Assembly: GCA_963576725.1 (NCBI GenBank)
Contig: OY755241.1
Coordinates: forward strand, 28,026,853 to 28,090,852
DNA: 64,000 bases
Source of the DNA: Azorinus chamasolen
Taxonomy: Eukaryota > Mollusca > Bivalvia > Cardiida > Solecurtidae
Direction: 5' to 3'
The notes beneath the pieces were generated by a model, which saw only the letters and a list, made by a program, of their open reading frames with translations, had not been told where the DNA came from and searched no databases. How positions within the stretch are numbered: position 1 is the first letter of the stretch; each line of letters begins with the position of its first letter. Positions 1 through 11,051 of the stretch are shown here, in pieces. Both the position numbers and the translations under genes were made by a program.

Positions 1-165
1 CTGCTGGAGCATCAACTTTTATACATGTAGATTACAAGCAGTATAGACTGAAAATCAGCTGAGATATGTGAAACATGCTCTGTGAATACATTGCTTGCAA
101 CAGTGGTGGAATTAAGCTGCTGGAGGATGCAAGGTTAGATCAAGCATTCATTTTTTAAAATGCCG

Positions 166-275
166 AACCCTTTACCAGATGAGATGTATTTTAAGCATTT
201 ACAAACTAGATCCAGATCAGACAGGTCCTGTAGGAGCAATCTGATCAAGCTCTGCTCTTATGTTTATGAATTAAA
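166..275 (+). mobile_element. Degenerate piggyBac-like palindromic MITE (family 1), left part
   Basis: The left end (AACCCTTTACC) is followed by the family hairpin: CCAGATCAGACAGGTCC and, inverted, GGAGCAATCTGATCA. The right end is not clear; a diverged GTAATGGGTT lies near 580-590 beyond other sequence. The family is recognised from about twenty copies in the window, the best being 25324-25564. Confidence 0.6.
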
Positions 276-356
276 TGGACTCAATTAACATAAGTCTGAT
301 TCATTTGTTTCTACCAAAGTAAAAAAACAACAAATCCAGCACTCATGATGCAATAA

Positions 357-490
357 CAGTAAAACCCCTCAAAACCAGACAATCAGTAAAGCATAAAGGT
401 TGATCACTTAGACAGGTGGCAGTTTAAGAAAGGGTGAACGTTTTTCACTCTGGATTAAGCTGCCATCTACAAAGGCAGATCTAATTTCTT
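357..490. mobile_element. Remnant of mariner-like MITE (family 2)
   Basis: CAGTAAAACCCCTC matches the family 2 terminus. It is followed by GACAGGTGGCAGTTTAAG and an inverted partner, TTAAGCTGCCATCTAC, as in the inner arms of the intact copies at 53486-53689 and 63474-63676. The right terminus is lost. Confidence 0.45.
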
Positions 491-721
491 CTTTACTTAT
501 GGGTTTGGAAGCATTTTATGATTTTACTATATAACAATTATAAAACTCACTATACTCTTATATGCATGAATAGTCATCAGGTAATGGGTTACACACTGTA
601 TATCACTGTACACTATGAAGAACTGTGCCAGTTGTCTTATTATATAGGAATATTATTTTGGGTTCATCCTCCTGTTAGAATTTAAGCATATTTTCTAAAA
701 CAGCTGCAAACAATGACTTGA

Positions 722-915
722 CTCTTTACCTCGTATAAACACATTTTCACGCATTTGCAAACAGAGTAGACCTCGATCAGACGGCTTCTATAGGAGCTGT
801 CTGGTCAGGGTCACAAGGCTACAATGTTTCACCTTTTATATTTCATTTTAATTATTTTGTTCATGAATATTCAGTAGGTATTGGAATATGAAATGAACAT
901 AAAACCAGGAAAGGG
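722..915 (+). mobile_element. piggyBac-like palindromic MITE, family 1
   Basis: Terminal CTCTTTACCTCG and AGGAAAGGG are a diverged inverted repeat. The inner hairpin (GCAAACAGAGTAGACC ... CTGTCTGGTCAGGGTC) and the right-half text (TTGTTCATGAATATTCAGTA) match the other copies. Confidence 0.7.
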
Positions 916-1346
916 TTTAGGCTATGCTCTAGACAAAGTAAGTTGATCTTGATTTGAAAAGTCAATGAACTCATGTGCCACGTTTTTGCAGTTTATTAGC
1001 CAATTAAAAGCATTGTATGAATGGTATGACAACAAATGTATGAATGGTATGACAACCAGTATTTGAACATTATTTATAAAGTCCACAAATCTAATAACTT
1101 TCTGGTCACTTGCCAGCATTAATTACTGGCATAAAATTTGCTGTATTAGTACTGCAAACAGTGCAGATCTGCATAACATAATATTTTGCAATGCAGCAGC
1201 TGATCTTTGTTTACTAGAATAGTAATGTCCTTAACATTGTTTCAAAAGCCATACTAATCATTTCACGTTCAGTAATATCAATTCATTCATTTTGAAAAAC
1301 AATGCTAACTAGCTATCATAATAAATCTTATTCGTGGGATAAATTA

Positions 1347-1460
1347 GCCCTTTTGCCTTTTCACACCTTTGCAAACAGAGTAAACTCAGATCAGATCTGG
1401 AGGAACTGTCTAATCAGGGTCATTTGTTTGGTAATGAAATTATAACATACTTGATTATAC
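1347..1460 (+). mobile_element. Family 1 MITE, left part, split by the 5.1 kb element
   Basis: The hairpin region TTTGCAAACAGAGTAAAC ... CTGTCTAATCAGGGTC is followed by AATGAAATTATAACATAC and stops at 1460. The copy resumes at 6579 (ATCTTCTACCAATACCAA) in the same order as the uninterrupted copy at 12746-12993. This fixes the boundaries of the inserted element. Confidence 0.75.
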
Positions 1461-1575
1461 GGTTTACGGACGTTTCGCTACACAGCGTTTCGCTACCCTG
1501 ACCATTTCACTACCCTGACCATTTGGCTTCCTCATTTCGCACCCTTATGGGAAGTCATTTCGCTACCCTGTCAAC
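1461..1575 (+). repeat. Left modular terminal inverted repeat
   Basis: Contains about five variants of TTTCGCTACCCTGACCA: full copies near 1488 and 1558 and degenerate ones (TTTCACTACC, TTTCGCACCC) between. They are inverted against 6463-6570. Confidence 0.75.
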
Positions 1576-1689
1576 CAATTAATTAGGCAGCAGCTTAATG
1601 CTAGACAAAAGAAAGGACATAGCGGAGCTTTTTGGATTACTTTTGTCCTGCATTAAGAAGCCACCTGCTAATATTGCCTACTTGTTTCC

Positions 1690-4600
1690 TACTAGTAGTA
1701 GCCAGTTACTAGTAACCACCTTTTCCTACATAAGTTACTAGTACAACTACAAGGAGCCTGTTACTAGCAGCCAGCTAGTAGTAACCAAATTTTCCTACTA
1801 CTAGTAGCCAGTTACTAGTAGCCAAGTCCTACTACAAGTAGCCAGTTACTAGTAGTCAGCTACTAGTACAAGTAGCCAGCTATTAGTAACCATGTTTTCC
1901 TACTACTAGAAGCCAGCTACTAGTAACCAAACTCTTCTACAAGTAGCCAGCCAGTAGCCAGCTAGTAGTAACCAAATGTTCCTACTACTAGTAGCAAGTT
2001 ACTAGTAGCCAAGTTCTCCTACTAAAAGTAGCCAGTTACTAGTAGCCAGCTACTAGTAACCATGTTTTCCTACTACTAGTAGCCAGCGAATAGTAACCAT
2101 GTTCTACTACAAGTAGCCAGTTACTAGTCGCCAACTAGTAGGAACCAAATTTTTCTACTACCACTGGCAAGTTACTAGTAGCCAGGTTCTCCTACTATAA
2201 GTAGCCAGTTACTAGTAGCCAGCTACTAGTACAAGTAGCCAGCTACTAGTAACCAAGTTTTCCTACTACTAGAAGCCAGCTACTAGTAACCAAACTCTTC
2301 TACAAGTAGCCAGCCAGTAGCCAGCTAGTAGTAACCAAATGTTCCTACTACTAGTAGCAAGTTACTAGTAGCCAAGTTCTCCTACTAAAAGTAGCCAGTT
2401 ACTAGTAGCCAGCTACTAGTAACCATGTTTTCCTACTACTAGTAGCCAGCTAATAGTAATCATGGTCTACTACAAGTAGCCAGTTACTAGTAGCCAGCTA
2501 CTAGTACAAGTAGCCAGCTACTAGTAACCAAGTTTTCCTACTACTAGAAGCCAGCTACTAGTAACCAAACTCTTCTACAAGTAGCCAGCCAGTAGCCAGC
2601 TAGTAGTAACCAAATGTTCCTACTACTAGTAGCAAGTTACTAGTAGCCAAGTTCTCCTACTAAAAGTAGCCAGTTACTAGTAGCCAGCTACTAGTAACCA
2701 TGTTTTCCTACGACTTGTAGCCAGCTACTAGTAACCAAGTTCTCCTACTACAAATAACCCGTTACTAGTAGCCAGCTACTAGTAACCAATATTTCCTATT
2801 AGATCATCTACTAGTAGCCAGTTGCTGGTAGCCAAGTTGTCCTACTACAAGTAGCCATTTACTAGTAACCAGCTACTAATAACCAATCTTTCCTACTACT
2901 AGTAGCCAGCTACTAATAATTAAGTTCCCCTGCTACAAGTAGCCAGCTACTAGTAGCCAGCTACTAGTAACCAAATTTTCCTACAACTAGTAGCCAGTTA
3001 CTAGTAGCCAAGTTATCCTTCTACAAGGAGTCAGTTACTTGTAGTCAGCTACAAATCAAATTTTCCACCTTCACTTAGCCAGTTACTAGTAGCCAGCTAC
3101 TAGTAACCAAGTTTTCCAACTACTAGTAGCCAGTTACTAGTAGCCAAGTTCTCCTACTAAAAGCAGCCAGTTACTAGTAGCCAGCTACTAGTAGCCAAGT
3201 TCTCCTACTAAAAGCAGCCAGTTACTAGTAGCCAGCTAATAGTAACCATGTTCTACTACAAGTAGCCAGTTACTAGTAGCCAACTAGTAGGAACCAAATT
3301 TTCCTACTACCAGTACCACTGGCAAGTTACTAGCCAGGTTCTCCTACTACAAGTAGCCAGTTACAATAGCCAGCTACTAGTAACCAAGATTTCCTACTAC
3401 TAGTAGCCAGTTACTAGTAGCCAAGTTCTTCTACTACAAGTAGCCAGTTACTAGTAGCCAGTTACTAGTAACCACGTTTTCCTACTACTAGTAGCCTGTA
3501 ACTAGTAGCCAAGTTCTCCTACTACCCAAGTTCTCCTACTACAAGTAGTCAGTTACTAGTAGCCAGTTACTAGTAACCAAGTTGTCCTACTACTAGTAGC
3601 CAGTTACTAGTAGCAAATTTCTCCTACTACAAGTAGTCAGTTACTAGTAGCCAGCTACTAGTAACCAAGTTGTCCTACTACTAGTAGCCAGTTACAAGTA
3701 GCCAAGTTCCCCTTCTACAAGTAGCCAGTTACTAGTAGCCAGCTGCTAGGAACCAGGTTTTCCTACTACAAGTAGCCAGTTACATTTAGCCAGGTTATCC
3801 CACTACAAGTAGCCAGTTAATAGTAGCTGGCTACTAAAACCAAGTTTTCCTACAACAAGTAGCCACTTACTAGTAGCCAAGTTCTCCTACTACAAGTAGC
3901 CAGTTATTAGAATAAAGCTACTATTAACCATATTTTCCTACTACTAGTAGCCAGTTACTAGTAGCCAAGTCCTACTACAAGTAGCCAGTTACTAGTAGTC
4001 AGCTACTAGTACAAGTAGCCAGCTACTAGTAACCAAGTTTTCCTACTACTAGAAGCCAGCTACTAGTAACCAAACTCTTCTACAAGTAGCCAGCCAGTAG
4101 CCAGCTAGTAGTAACCAAATGTTCCTACTACTAGTAGCAAGTTACAAGTAGCCAAGTTCTCCTACTAAAAGTAGCCAGTTACTAGTAGCCAGCTACTAGT
4201 AACCATGTTTTCCTACTACTAGTAGCCAGCTAATAGTAACCATGTTCTACTACAAGTAGCCAGTTACTAGTCGCCAACTGGTAAGAACCAAATTTTTCTA
4301 CTACCACTGGCAAGTTACTAGTAGCCAGGTTCTCCTACAACAAGTAGCCAGTTACTAGTAGCCAGCTACTAGTACAAGTAGCCAGCTACTAGTAACCAAG
4401 TTTTCCTACTACTAGAAGCCAGCTACTAGTAACCAAACTCTTCTACAAGTAGCCAGCTAGTAGTAACCAAATGTTCCTACTACTAGTAGCAAGTTACTAG
4501 TAGCCAAGTTCTCCTACTAAAAGTAGCCAGTTACTAGTAGCCAGCTACTAGTAACCATGTTTTCCTACTACTAGTAGCCAGCTAATAGTAATCATGGTCT

Positions 4601-6330
4601 ACTACAAGTAGCCAGTTACTAGTAGCCAACTAGTAGGAACCAAATTTTCCTACTACCACTGGCAAGTTACTAGTAACCAAGATTTCCTACTACTAGTAGC
4701 CAGTTACTAGTAGCCAGTTACTAGTAACCACGTTTTCCTACTACTAGTAGCCAGTAACTAGTAACCAAGTTGTCCTACTACTAGTAGCCAGTTACTAGTA
4801 GCAAATTTCTCCTACTACAAGTAGTCAGTTACTAGTAGCCAGCTACTAGTAACCAAGTTGTCCTACTACTAGTAGCCAGTTACAAGTAGCAAAGTTTCCC
4901 TTCTACAAGTAGCCAGTTGCTAGTAGCCAGCTGCTAGGAACCAGGTTTTCCTACTACAAGTAGCCAGTTACATTTAGCCAGGTTCTCCTACTACAAGTAG
5001 CCAGCTACAAGTAACCAAATTGTCCTACTATTAGTAGCCAGCTACTAGTAACCAAGTTCTCCTACTACAAATAACCAGTTACCAGTAGCCAGCTACTAGT
5101 AACCAATATTTCCTATTAGATCATCTACTAGTAGCCAGTTGCTGGTAGCCAAGTTGTCCTACTACAAGTAGCCATTTACTAGTAACCAGCTACTAATAAC
5201 CAATCTTTCCTACTACTAGTAGCCAGCTACTAATAATTAAGTTCCCCTGCTACAAGTAGCCAGCTACTAGTAGCCAGCTACTAGTAACCAAATTTTCCTA
5301 CAACTAGTAGCCAGTTACTAGTAGCCAAGTTATCCTTCTACAAGGAGTCAGTTACTTGTAGTCAGCTACTAATCAAATTTTCCACCTTCACTTAGCCAGT
5401 TACTAGTAGCCAGCTACTAGTAACCAAGTTTTCCAACTACTAGTAGCCAGTTACTAGTAGTCAAGTTCTCCTACTGAAAGTAGCCAGTTACTAGTAAACA
5501 AGTATTCCTACTACTAGTAGCCAGTTACAAGTAGCAAAGTTTCCCTTCTACAAGTAGCCAGTTGCTAGTAGCCAGCTGCTAGGAACCAGGTTTTCCTACT
5601 ACAAGTAGCCAGTTACATTTAGCCAGGTTCTCCTACTACAAGTAGCCAGCTACAAGTAACCAAATTGTCCTACTACTAGTAGCCAGCTACTAGTAACCAA
5701 GTTCTCCTACTACAAATAACCAGTTACCAGTAGCCAGCTACTAGTAACCAATATTTCCTATTAGATCATCTACTAGTAGCCAGTTGCTGGTAGCCAAGTT
5801 GTCCTACTACAAGTAGCCATTTACTAGTAACCAGCTACTAAGAGTCAATCTTTCCTACTACTAGTAGCCAGCTACTAATAATTAAGTTCCCCTGCTACAA
5901 GTAGCCAGCTACTAGTAGCCAGCTACTAGTAACCAAATTTTCCTACAACTAGTAGCCAGTTACTAGTAGCCAAGTTATCCTTCTACAAGGAGTCAGTTAC
6001 TTGTAGTCAGCTACTAATCAAATTTTCCACCTTCACTTAGCCAGTTACTAGTAGCCAGCTACTAGTAACCAAGTTTTCCAACTACTAGTAGCCAGTTACT
6101 AGTAGTCAAGTTCTCCTACTAAAAGTAGCCAGTTACTAGTAAACAAGTATTCCTACTACTAGTAACCAGTTAGTAGTAGTCAGGTTGTCCTACTACAAGT
6201 AGCAAGTTACTAGTAGCCAGATGCTAGTAACCAAGTTTTCCTACTACTAGTAGCCAGTTACTAGTAGCCAAGTTCTCCTACAATAAGTATCCAGTAACTA
6301 GGAGCCAGCTATTAGTAGCCAACTTTTCTG
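1690..6330. repeat. Satellite array rich in CTACTAGTAG, with higher-order units
   Basis: About 4.6 kb made of modules such as AGCCAGTTACTAGT and AACCAAGTTTTCCTACTA. Basic modules are about 14 bp and assemble into units of about 37 and 51 bp. Longer periods are visible: landmarks 4876/5521 and 5071/5716 are each exactly 645 bp apart, and a second repeat of about 360 bp recurs near 1860/2221 and 4003/4363. ACTAGT and the palindrome CTACTAGTAG occur very many times. No coding frame is present. The array lies wholly inside the inverted-repeat element. Confidence 0.93.
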
Positions 6331-6462
6331 TTCTTTTTTTTTCAATATTTCTATAGTTCTTTTTGGTATCTGAATATCAATATTTATTATATGTTAATAA
6401 ATTCGACTCTCAAATCACTAACCACCCCGCAACAATATTGGTTTTCCTATTAAATTTGATAG

Positions 6463-6570
6463 GAAGCGAAACGTACAGGTAGCGAAATGGTCAGGGTAGC
6501 GAAATGACTTCTCAGTGGGTAGCGAAATGACTGTAGCGAAATGGTATGGGTAGCGAAATGTCTGACAACC
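6463..6570 (-). repeat. Right modular terminal inverted repeat
   Basis: Five or six copies of GGTAGCGAAATG, separated by GTCAGG, ACTTCTCAGTG and similar spacers, inverted against 1461-1575. Confidence 0.75.
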
Positions 6571-6578
6571 AATTATAC

Positions 6579-8057
6579 ATCTTCTACCAATACCAAACAT
6601 TCCTTTCCACACAAGTATGCCTATATTAAAAGTCAGCTAATAAATGTGCATGTTTTACATTTTTTAAGTTGCATGCTAATCTGCATTACCTACACATGAT
6701 TTTTAAAATTATATCTTCAACAAAATTGCAGTTATTTTTTGCACAAAAATGTACTGGTAATAAAGATGACATAATTATTGTTCGGTTTACTCTGCAAATA
6801 TTGACACTTGTTGTACTAGTTTATGTGTTGGTTGGTGGCATTGCAGAAACCAAATGTTTCCTGATCGTCTTGGTTCATCTGGCTGCAGCTCTCTGGTTTT
6901 CATGCTTACTTTGATGCTGAGGTGCAGCTGCATCTTTGGCCACTGCCATGACATGCTGATATGTCTGATGATTTGCTCACTTTACTGGACTGTTGCAATA
7001 TTGGTTGAGGCTGGAATAAACAGTTAACAAAACATATATTTTCTGATTTCTGTTGTGTTTTGTTTTTTACTCAAAGAAAAAAGTCAAGGTACTATCATAG
7101 TCTTGTTTTGTCACATGTCTGATTTTTAGTTCATCCGTTTCTTGAAGGAAAACAATACGAGATACAGTTGAACTTTGATATCTCAAACTCATATAACTCG
7201 AACTTAAAGTTCGGTCCTACCAAAATCTAAATTAAATAAATAAATTCAAATCCATAGAAGGGGTATTCTTATCAAAGCTAGAATATTGTAAATAGGCTAA
7301 ATATGAACGACTTTTTCTCATATATGATAAGTACTAGAAACTTGGCAAAATAAATCTGCATGGTTAGCCAAAATGCTAGAAACATGGCAAAATAAATTTG
7401 CATGGTTAGCCAAAATAAAAGTAACTTAATACATTATAAAGTTATGGTATATTTTAGATCGAAAAATGATCAATGTCTTGTCAATCAAATCATGATGAGA
7501 CTTGATAAAAACACTTTAACAAGAGCACGGCAAGCAGGTGCAAATTTGGTATGTGTGGATAGGCCTTGTCAAGATAACATGCATTCCAAAAATGAAGGTT
7601 GTGAATGAAAAATCGAAGAAGTTATGGTCAATGTTAAGATTTCAGATGACTACGACAACGATGACGCGGACGCCGGTGTTACGACAACAGCTTCTGATTT
7701 CTTCAAAACAGACAAACTAAAAAATTTCCTCAGAGTTCTACACATAGTTTTTCATTGTTAAAATCATATCTAAATATGCAAGACTGATGAATGTCCGGAA
7801 CTTACAATAAGCTGCCTTCATGATTTCACTTCTGTGTATCAAGATCCATGTTTCAGTTGATAACAATAAGGAACTTTCCCATCCTGTTGTTGACTGGAGG
7901 TGTGTATGCAAACATTTTTGCACAGTACATCCTGATCTGCTGATTACAAACCCCAGCCATGCTGCAAAATTGCAAATGAACAATAATCTTACCGGTTCAT
8001 CAATATACATGTAAAATGCTAAATATGAGTGGATTGAAAGCTAAAACCATTGTAACA
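6579..8057. other. Non-coding stretch with small repeats
   Basis: Begins with the right remainder of the split MITE (6579 to about 6670). No gene is supported. A 43 bp unit (AGAAACTTGGCAAAATAAAT...) is tandemly duplicated at about 7335-7420. ACAGTTGAACTTTGATATCT near 7164 resembles one end of another MITE, without a visible partner. Short open frames here look like chance. Confidence 0.6.
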
Positions 8058-9120
8058 AACAAGAGATGTTTCTAAAACATGTTTACCTACCACCTGACCT
8101 TTGATCTAGTGACTTCAAAAACTATAAGGGTTTTCTAGTGGTCATGACTAATCACCACAGCAACTTTGAAGATCCTTAGCCAAACAAGTGATCATTTATT
8201 GATCGGAAAACATTTCAAAAGGTTGAGGTCATGGTGACTTTGACCTAGTGACCTCAACAACAATAGGGATCATCTTGCGGTCATGAACAAGGACCACAGC
8301 AAGTTTGAAGTTTCCAAACCTAACCCTTGAACAGTTATTGATCGGAAACCATTTCACCAGTTAAGGTCATGGTGACCTATACTTTTGACCAAGTGATCTC
8401 AAAAACTATAGGGGTCATCTAGTGGCCATGACCAACTACCACAGCCAATTTGAAGATCCTAAGCAGTTATTAATCAAAAAACATTTCACCAGTTAAGGTC
8501 ATGGTGACCTTGATCTTTGACCTAGAGACCTAAAAATCAGGGGTCATCTAGTGGTCATGACCAACCACAATAGCAAGTTGAAGATCCTAAGGCAAACCCA
8601 TGAGCAGTTTTTGATCGGAAGCCATTTAAACAGTTATGGTCATGGTGACCTTGACGTCTGCCCTAATGACTTCAAAAACAATAGGCTTCATCTAGTGAGC
8701 ATGACCAACTACCACAGCAAGTTTGAAGATCCTAAGCCAAACACCTGAGCAGTTATTTATCAGAGACCATTTCATCAGTTAAGGTCATGGTTACCTTGAC
8801 CTTTGACCTTAAAAACAATAGGGATCATCTAGTGGTCATGACCGAGCACCACAGCAAAGTTAAAGATCCTAAGGCAAACCCTTGAGCAGTTATTGATTGG
8901 AAACAATTTCACCAGTTAAGGTCATGGTGACTTTGATCTAGTGGCCTAAAAAACAATAGGGGTCATCTAGTTGTCACGACCAACCACCACAGCAAGTTTG
9001 AAGATTCTATGCCAAGTTGTTTATTAATTATTGATCAGAAACCATCGATCTACCGACTGACTGGCAGACCGACCGACATGTGAAAAGCAATACACCCATT
9101 TTTCTTCAAAATGGGGGTAT
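8058..9120 (-). mobile_element. Hairpin-capped minisatellite element HC-A, copy 1
   Basis: Read on the minus strand it starts with a stem-loop (ATACCCCCATTTT ... AAAATGGG type, 9105-9120) and GGTCGGTC-like DNA. Several diverged units of about 140 bp follow (GGTCAAGGTCACCATGACC, TCAATAACTGCTCAAGGG). It ends in ATGTTTTAGAAACATCTCTTGTT at 8058. The same family in better condition is at 56831-58548 on the plus strand. It has no coding capacity. Confidence 0.8.
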
Positions 9121-9449
9121 AATGAACATTATTAGCATATTCACATTTCGTAGACAAAAACTAACAATCACAACAGTATAGAACTTGATCAAATGACACA
9201 TTGGACCGCAATAATTGATCTTGGTATACACTGTTTGCAATTTCAGATATGCAATACAGTTCTCGCTTACTGTAAAACTGTTTTGAAGACGGTATATTTG
9301 TCATCTTGATGTGTATTCTGGAATATGAAAATCTGTAAATGCAAACAAACTGCAGCATATACATTATTATTGCTAATAAATGCCCCGGGGTCATACGATA
9401 TTTTTGATGGACCTTCTTGCATAACTTCTGCATCAACAATTTTTTTTAA

Positions 9450-9560
9450 CTCTTTCCCTCAGATACCTTTGCAAACAGAGCAGACCTAGATCAGATAGCT
9501 CTTGCAGAAGTTGTCTAATCAGTCAGCTCTGTAACCAACAAGATTATAATTGGTCTGATT
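9450..9560 (+). mobile_element. Family 1 MITE remnant
   Basis: CTCTTTCCCTCAGATACC, then TTTGCAAACAGAGCAGACC and an inverted partner (GTTGTCTAATCAGTCAGC). The right part merges into other repeats. Confidence 0.6.
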
Positions 9561-9619
9561 CTACGGTATCTATCAATACAAAAGTATCCAACACATGCCA
9601 TTATAAAACTTCAGCTTAG

Positions 9620-10185
9620 CAAGATGTGTATGTGAAACACTATCCCCTCCCCTTTATTATGTATGACCTTGACCTTAAAAAGACACCATCTAAAATGTTT
9701 GCTTAAACATGCTTGCTAAGTTTGAAGTATGCATGTTGAATGGTGACAAAATTATCGCCAATCTAAATTTGACCTGTAATTTGACCACTGACTATGATGT
9801 ATGACCTTGATCTTAATAAGTCACCCCTAGTCAAAATGTTCACTTATGATAATTACACAAACATGCCAACTTACACAAACATGCCAAATTAGAAGTATGT
9901 ATTTGCAATGTATCTAAATTTGACCTGTAATTTAAACTCTGACCTTGATGTATGACCTTGACCTGAATAAAAACACCCCTCAAGATGTTCACTTCCATAA
10001 GATGTCAACTTTGAAGCAAGCAACTAAATTTGACTCATAACTTGACCTTGGTGTATGACCTTGACCTTTATATGTAATCCCACAAAATGCTTGCTCAGAG
10101 AGAGTGAGAGAAAGAGAGAGAAAGAGAGAGAGAGAGACACACACACACACACACACACAGATGGACAGACAGACAGACACAGAGA
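9620..10185 (-). mobile_element. Hairpin-capped minisatellite element HC-I with microsatellite 5' zone
   Basis: Three or four diverged units of about 165 bp carry GTATGACCTTGACCT and CTAAATTTGACCTGTAAT. On the minus strand the 3' end reads GTGTTTCACATACACATCTTG, matching the HC-E end (GTGTTTCACAAACACATCTTG). The 5' zone is GTCTGTCTGTCTGTCC plus the CA/GA microsatellite. A stray end of the same kind occurs near 11452-11480. Confidence 0.6.
10094..10180. repeat. Compound GA / CA / GACA microsatellite
   Basis: AGAGAG blocks run into about 10 CA repeats and then GACAGACAGACA. Open frames across it are low-complexity artefacts. Confidence 0.95.
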
Positions 10186-10393
10186 GAATACTACACCTAA
10201 CCAATAAGACAATTATAAAACTTACTCAAACGGATTCAAGAAAGATCTTGAAGTCTGCTTCCTTGACACCCTACCCTTGCAATCCTCAAAACTTAGGACT
10301 TCGGCAACCCTGAAAAAATATTTATATGTGTACTTCTACGACTTGGGTGAATATTTGCATTTGAATATCTTCCTTGTCCAAAATGAATGATCA

Positions 10394-11051
10394 AACAAGA
10401 GGGCCAAGATGGCCCTTAATAGCTCACCTGATTACCATATATTTAAGATTGCTGCTGAGTAGCGAATGGGTAGTGCCAATATTGACCTTAGGAACAATAT
10501 TTGAACAATGTTGATAGTGGATCATGGGCAGTGGTTCTGCAGAACAAGGTTTTCAAAGATTTAGAATATTAATCAAGACAATCATTCTGACCAATGAAGA
10601 TTGGGCTGAAAATGTGCCATCTAGAGTATTTTTTCTAAGATTTGACTTCGTGACCTACTTTTTATTCCCACCCCACCCATGATCACACTCAACCTTGATA
10701 TCACCAAGACAAACACTCTGAGAGTGGCCGCTGGAGTGTAAATAAGATTTTTCTAAGATATGACCCAGTGACCTACTTTTTGACCACATGTAACAAATTT
10801 TATTACGACAATCATTCTGACCAATTTTCATGAAGATTTGGCTATAAATGTGACCTCTAGAGTGTTCACTTGTCACCCAGGGTTTGGGCCAATTTTGACC
10901 CCAGGGGCATAATTTATATAGCTTTTGTAGAGGACCTGAACATGATGTTGTGTGTCTAATACGAAATCTGAGAACCTTCAGTTTCATAGGTTTCCAAAGT
11001 TTTCACTGCATGTTTCTATAGAAAACTGGCCACCTACTGGTGAGCTAAAAA
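10394..11051 (-). mobile_element. Chimeric hairpin-capped element (HC-B body, HC-C tail)
   Basis: The low-coordinate end is the HC-C 3' terminus (AACAAGAGGGCCAAGATGGC, inverted) followed by HC-C unit sequence (10420-10860). From about 10880 the text changes to HC-B unit sequence (GGGGCATAATTTATATAGC, GTAGAGGACCTGA). The element closes with CACCTACTGGTGAGCTAAAAA, a 5' end lacking the usual stem-loop. The two families have joined inside a unit. Confidence 0.65.

Larger units (their letters stand above)
1461..6570. mobile_element. Foldback-like inverted-repeat element filled with satellite DNA
   Basis: A 5110 bp non-coding element. The left end reads GGTTTACGGACGTTTCGC; the right end read on the minus strand is GGTTGTCAGACATTTCGC. 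Both ends are built from several short copies of TTTCGCTACCCTGACCA, inverted relative to each other. GATTATAC (1453-1460) and AATTATAC (6571-6578) flank it as an 8 bp target duplication with one mismatch. Removing the element restores a continuous family 1 MITE, which independently confirms both ends. No open frame of note lies inside and no transposase was seen, so it must move, if at all, using proteins encoded elsewhere. Tandem-repeat-built inverted termini are the hallmark of Foldback elements; the superfamily is not established. Confidence 0.82.

Noticed and set aside
1569..1585. GTCAACCAATTAATTA resembling the right flank GACAACCAATTATAC of the 5.1 kb element
   Set aside because: Considered as an alternative element end, but the MITE rejoining at 1460/6579 gives a better and independent boundary.
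1690..6330. CRISPR-like repeat array
   Set aside because: There are no unique spacers of constant length. The repeats are diverged modules with higher-order periods in a eukaryotic context.
6418..6612. Open frame on the minus strand in the right inverted repeat
   Set aside because: It follows the GGTAGCGAAATG modules and has no protein-like composition.
9989..10313. Three overlapping frames rich in Ser/Leu, Cys/Val or Arg/Glu
   Set aside because: They translate the GA/CA microsatellite.
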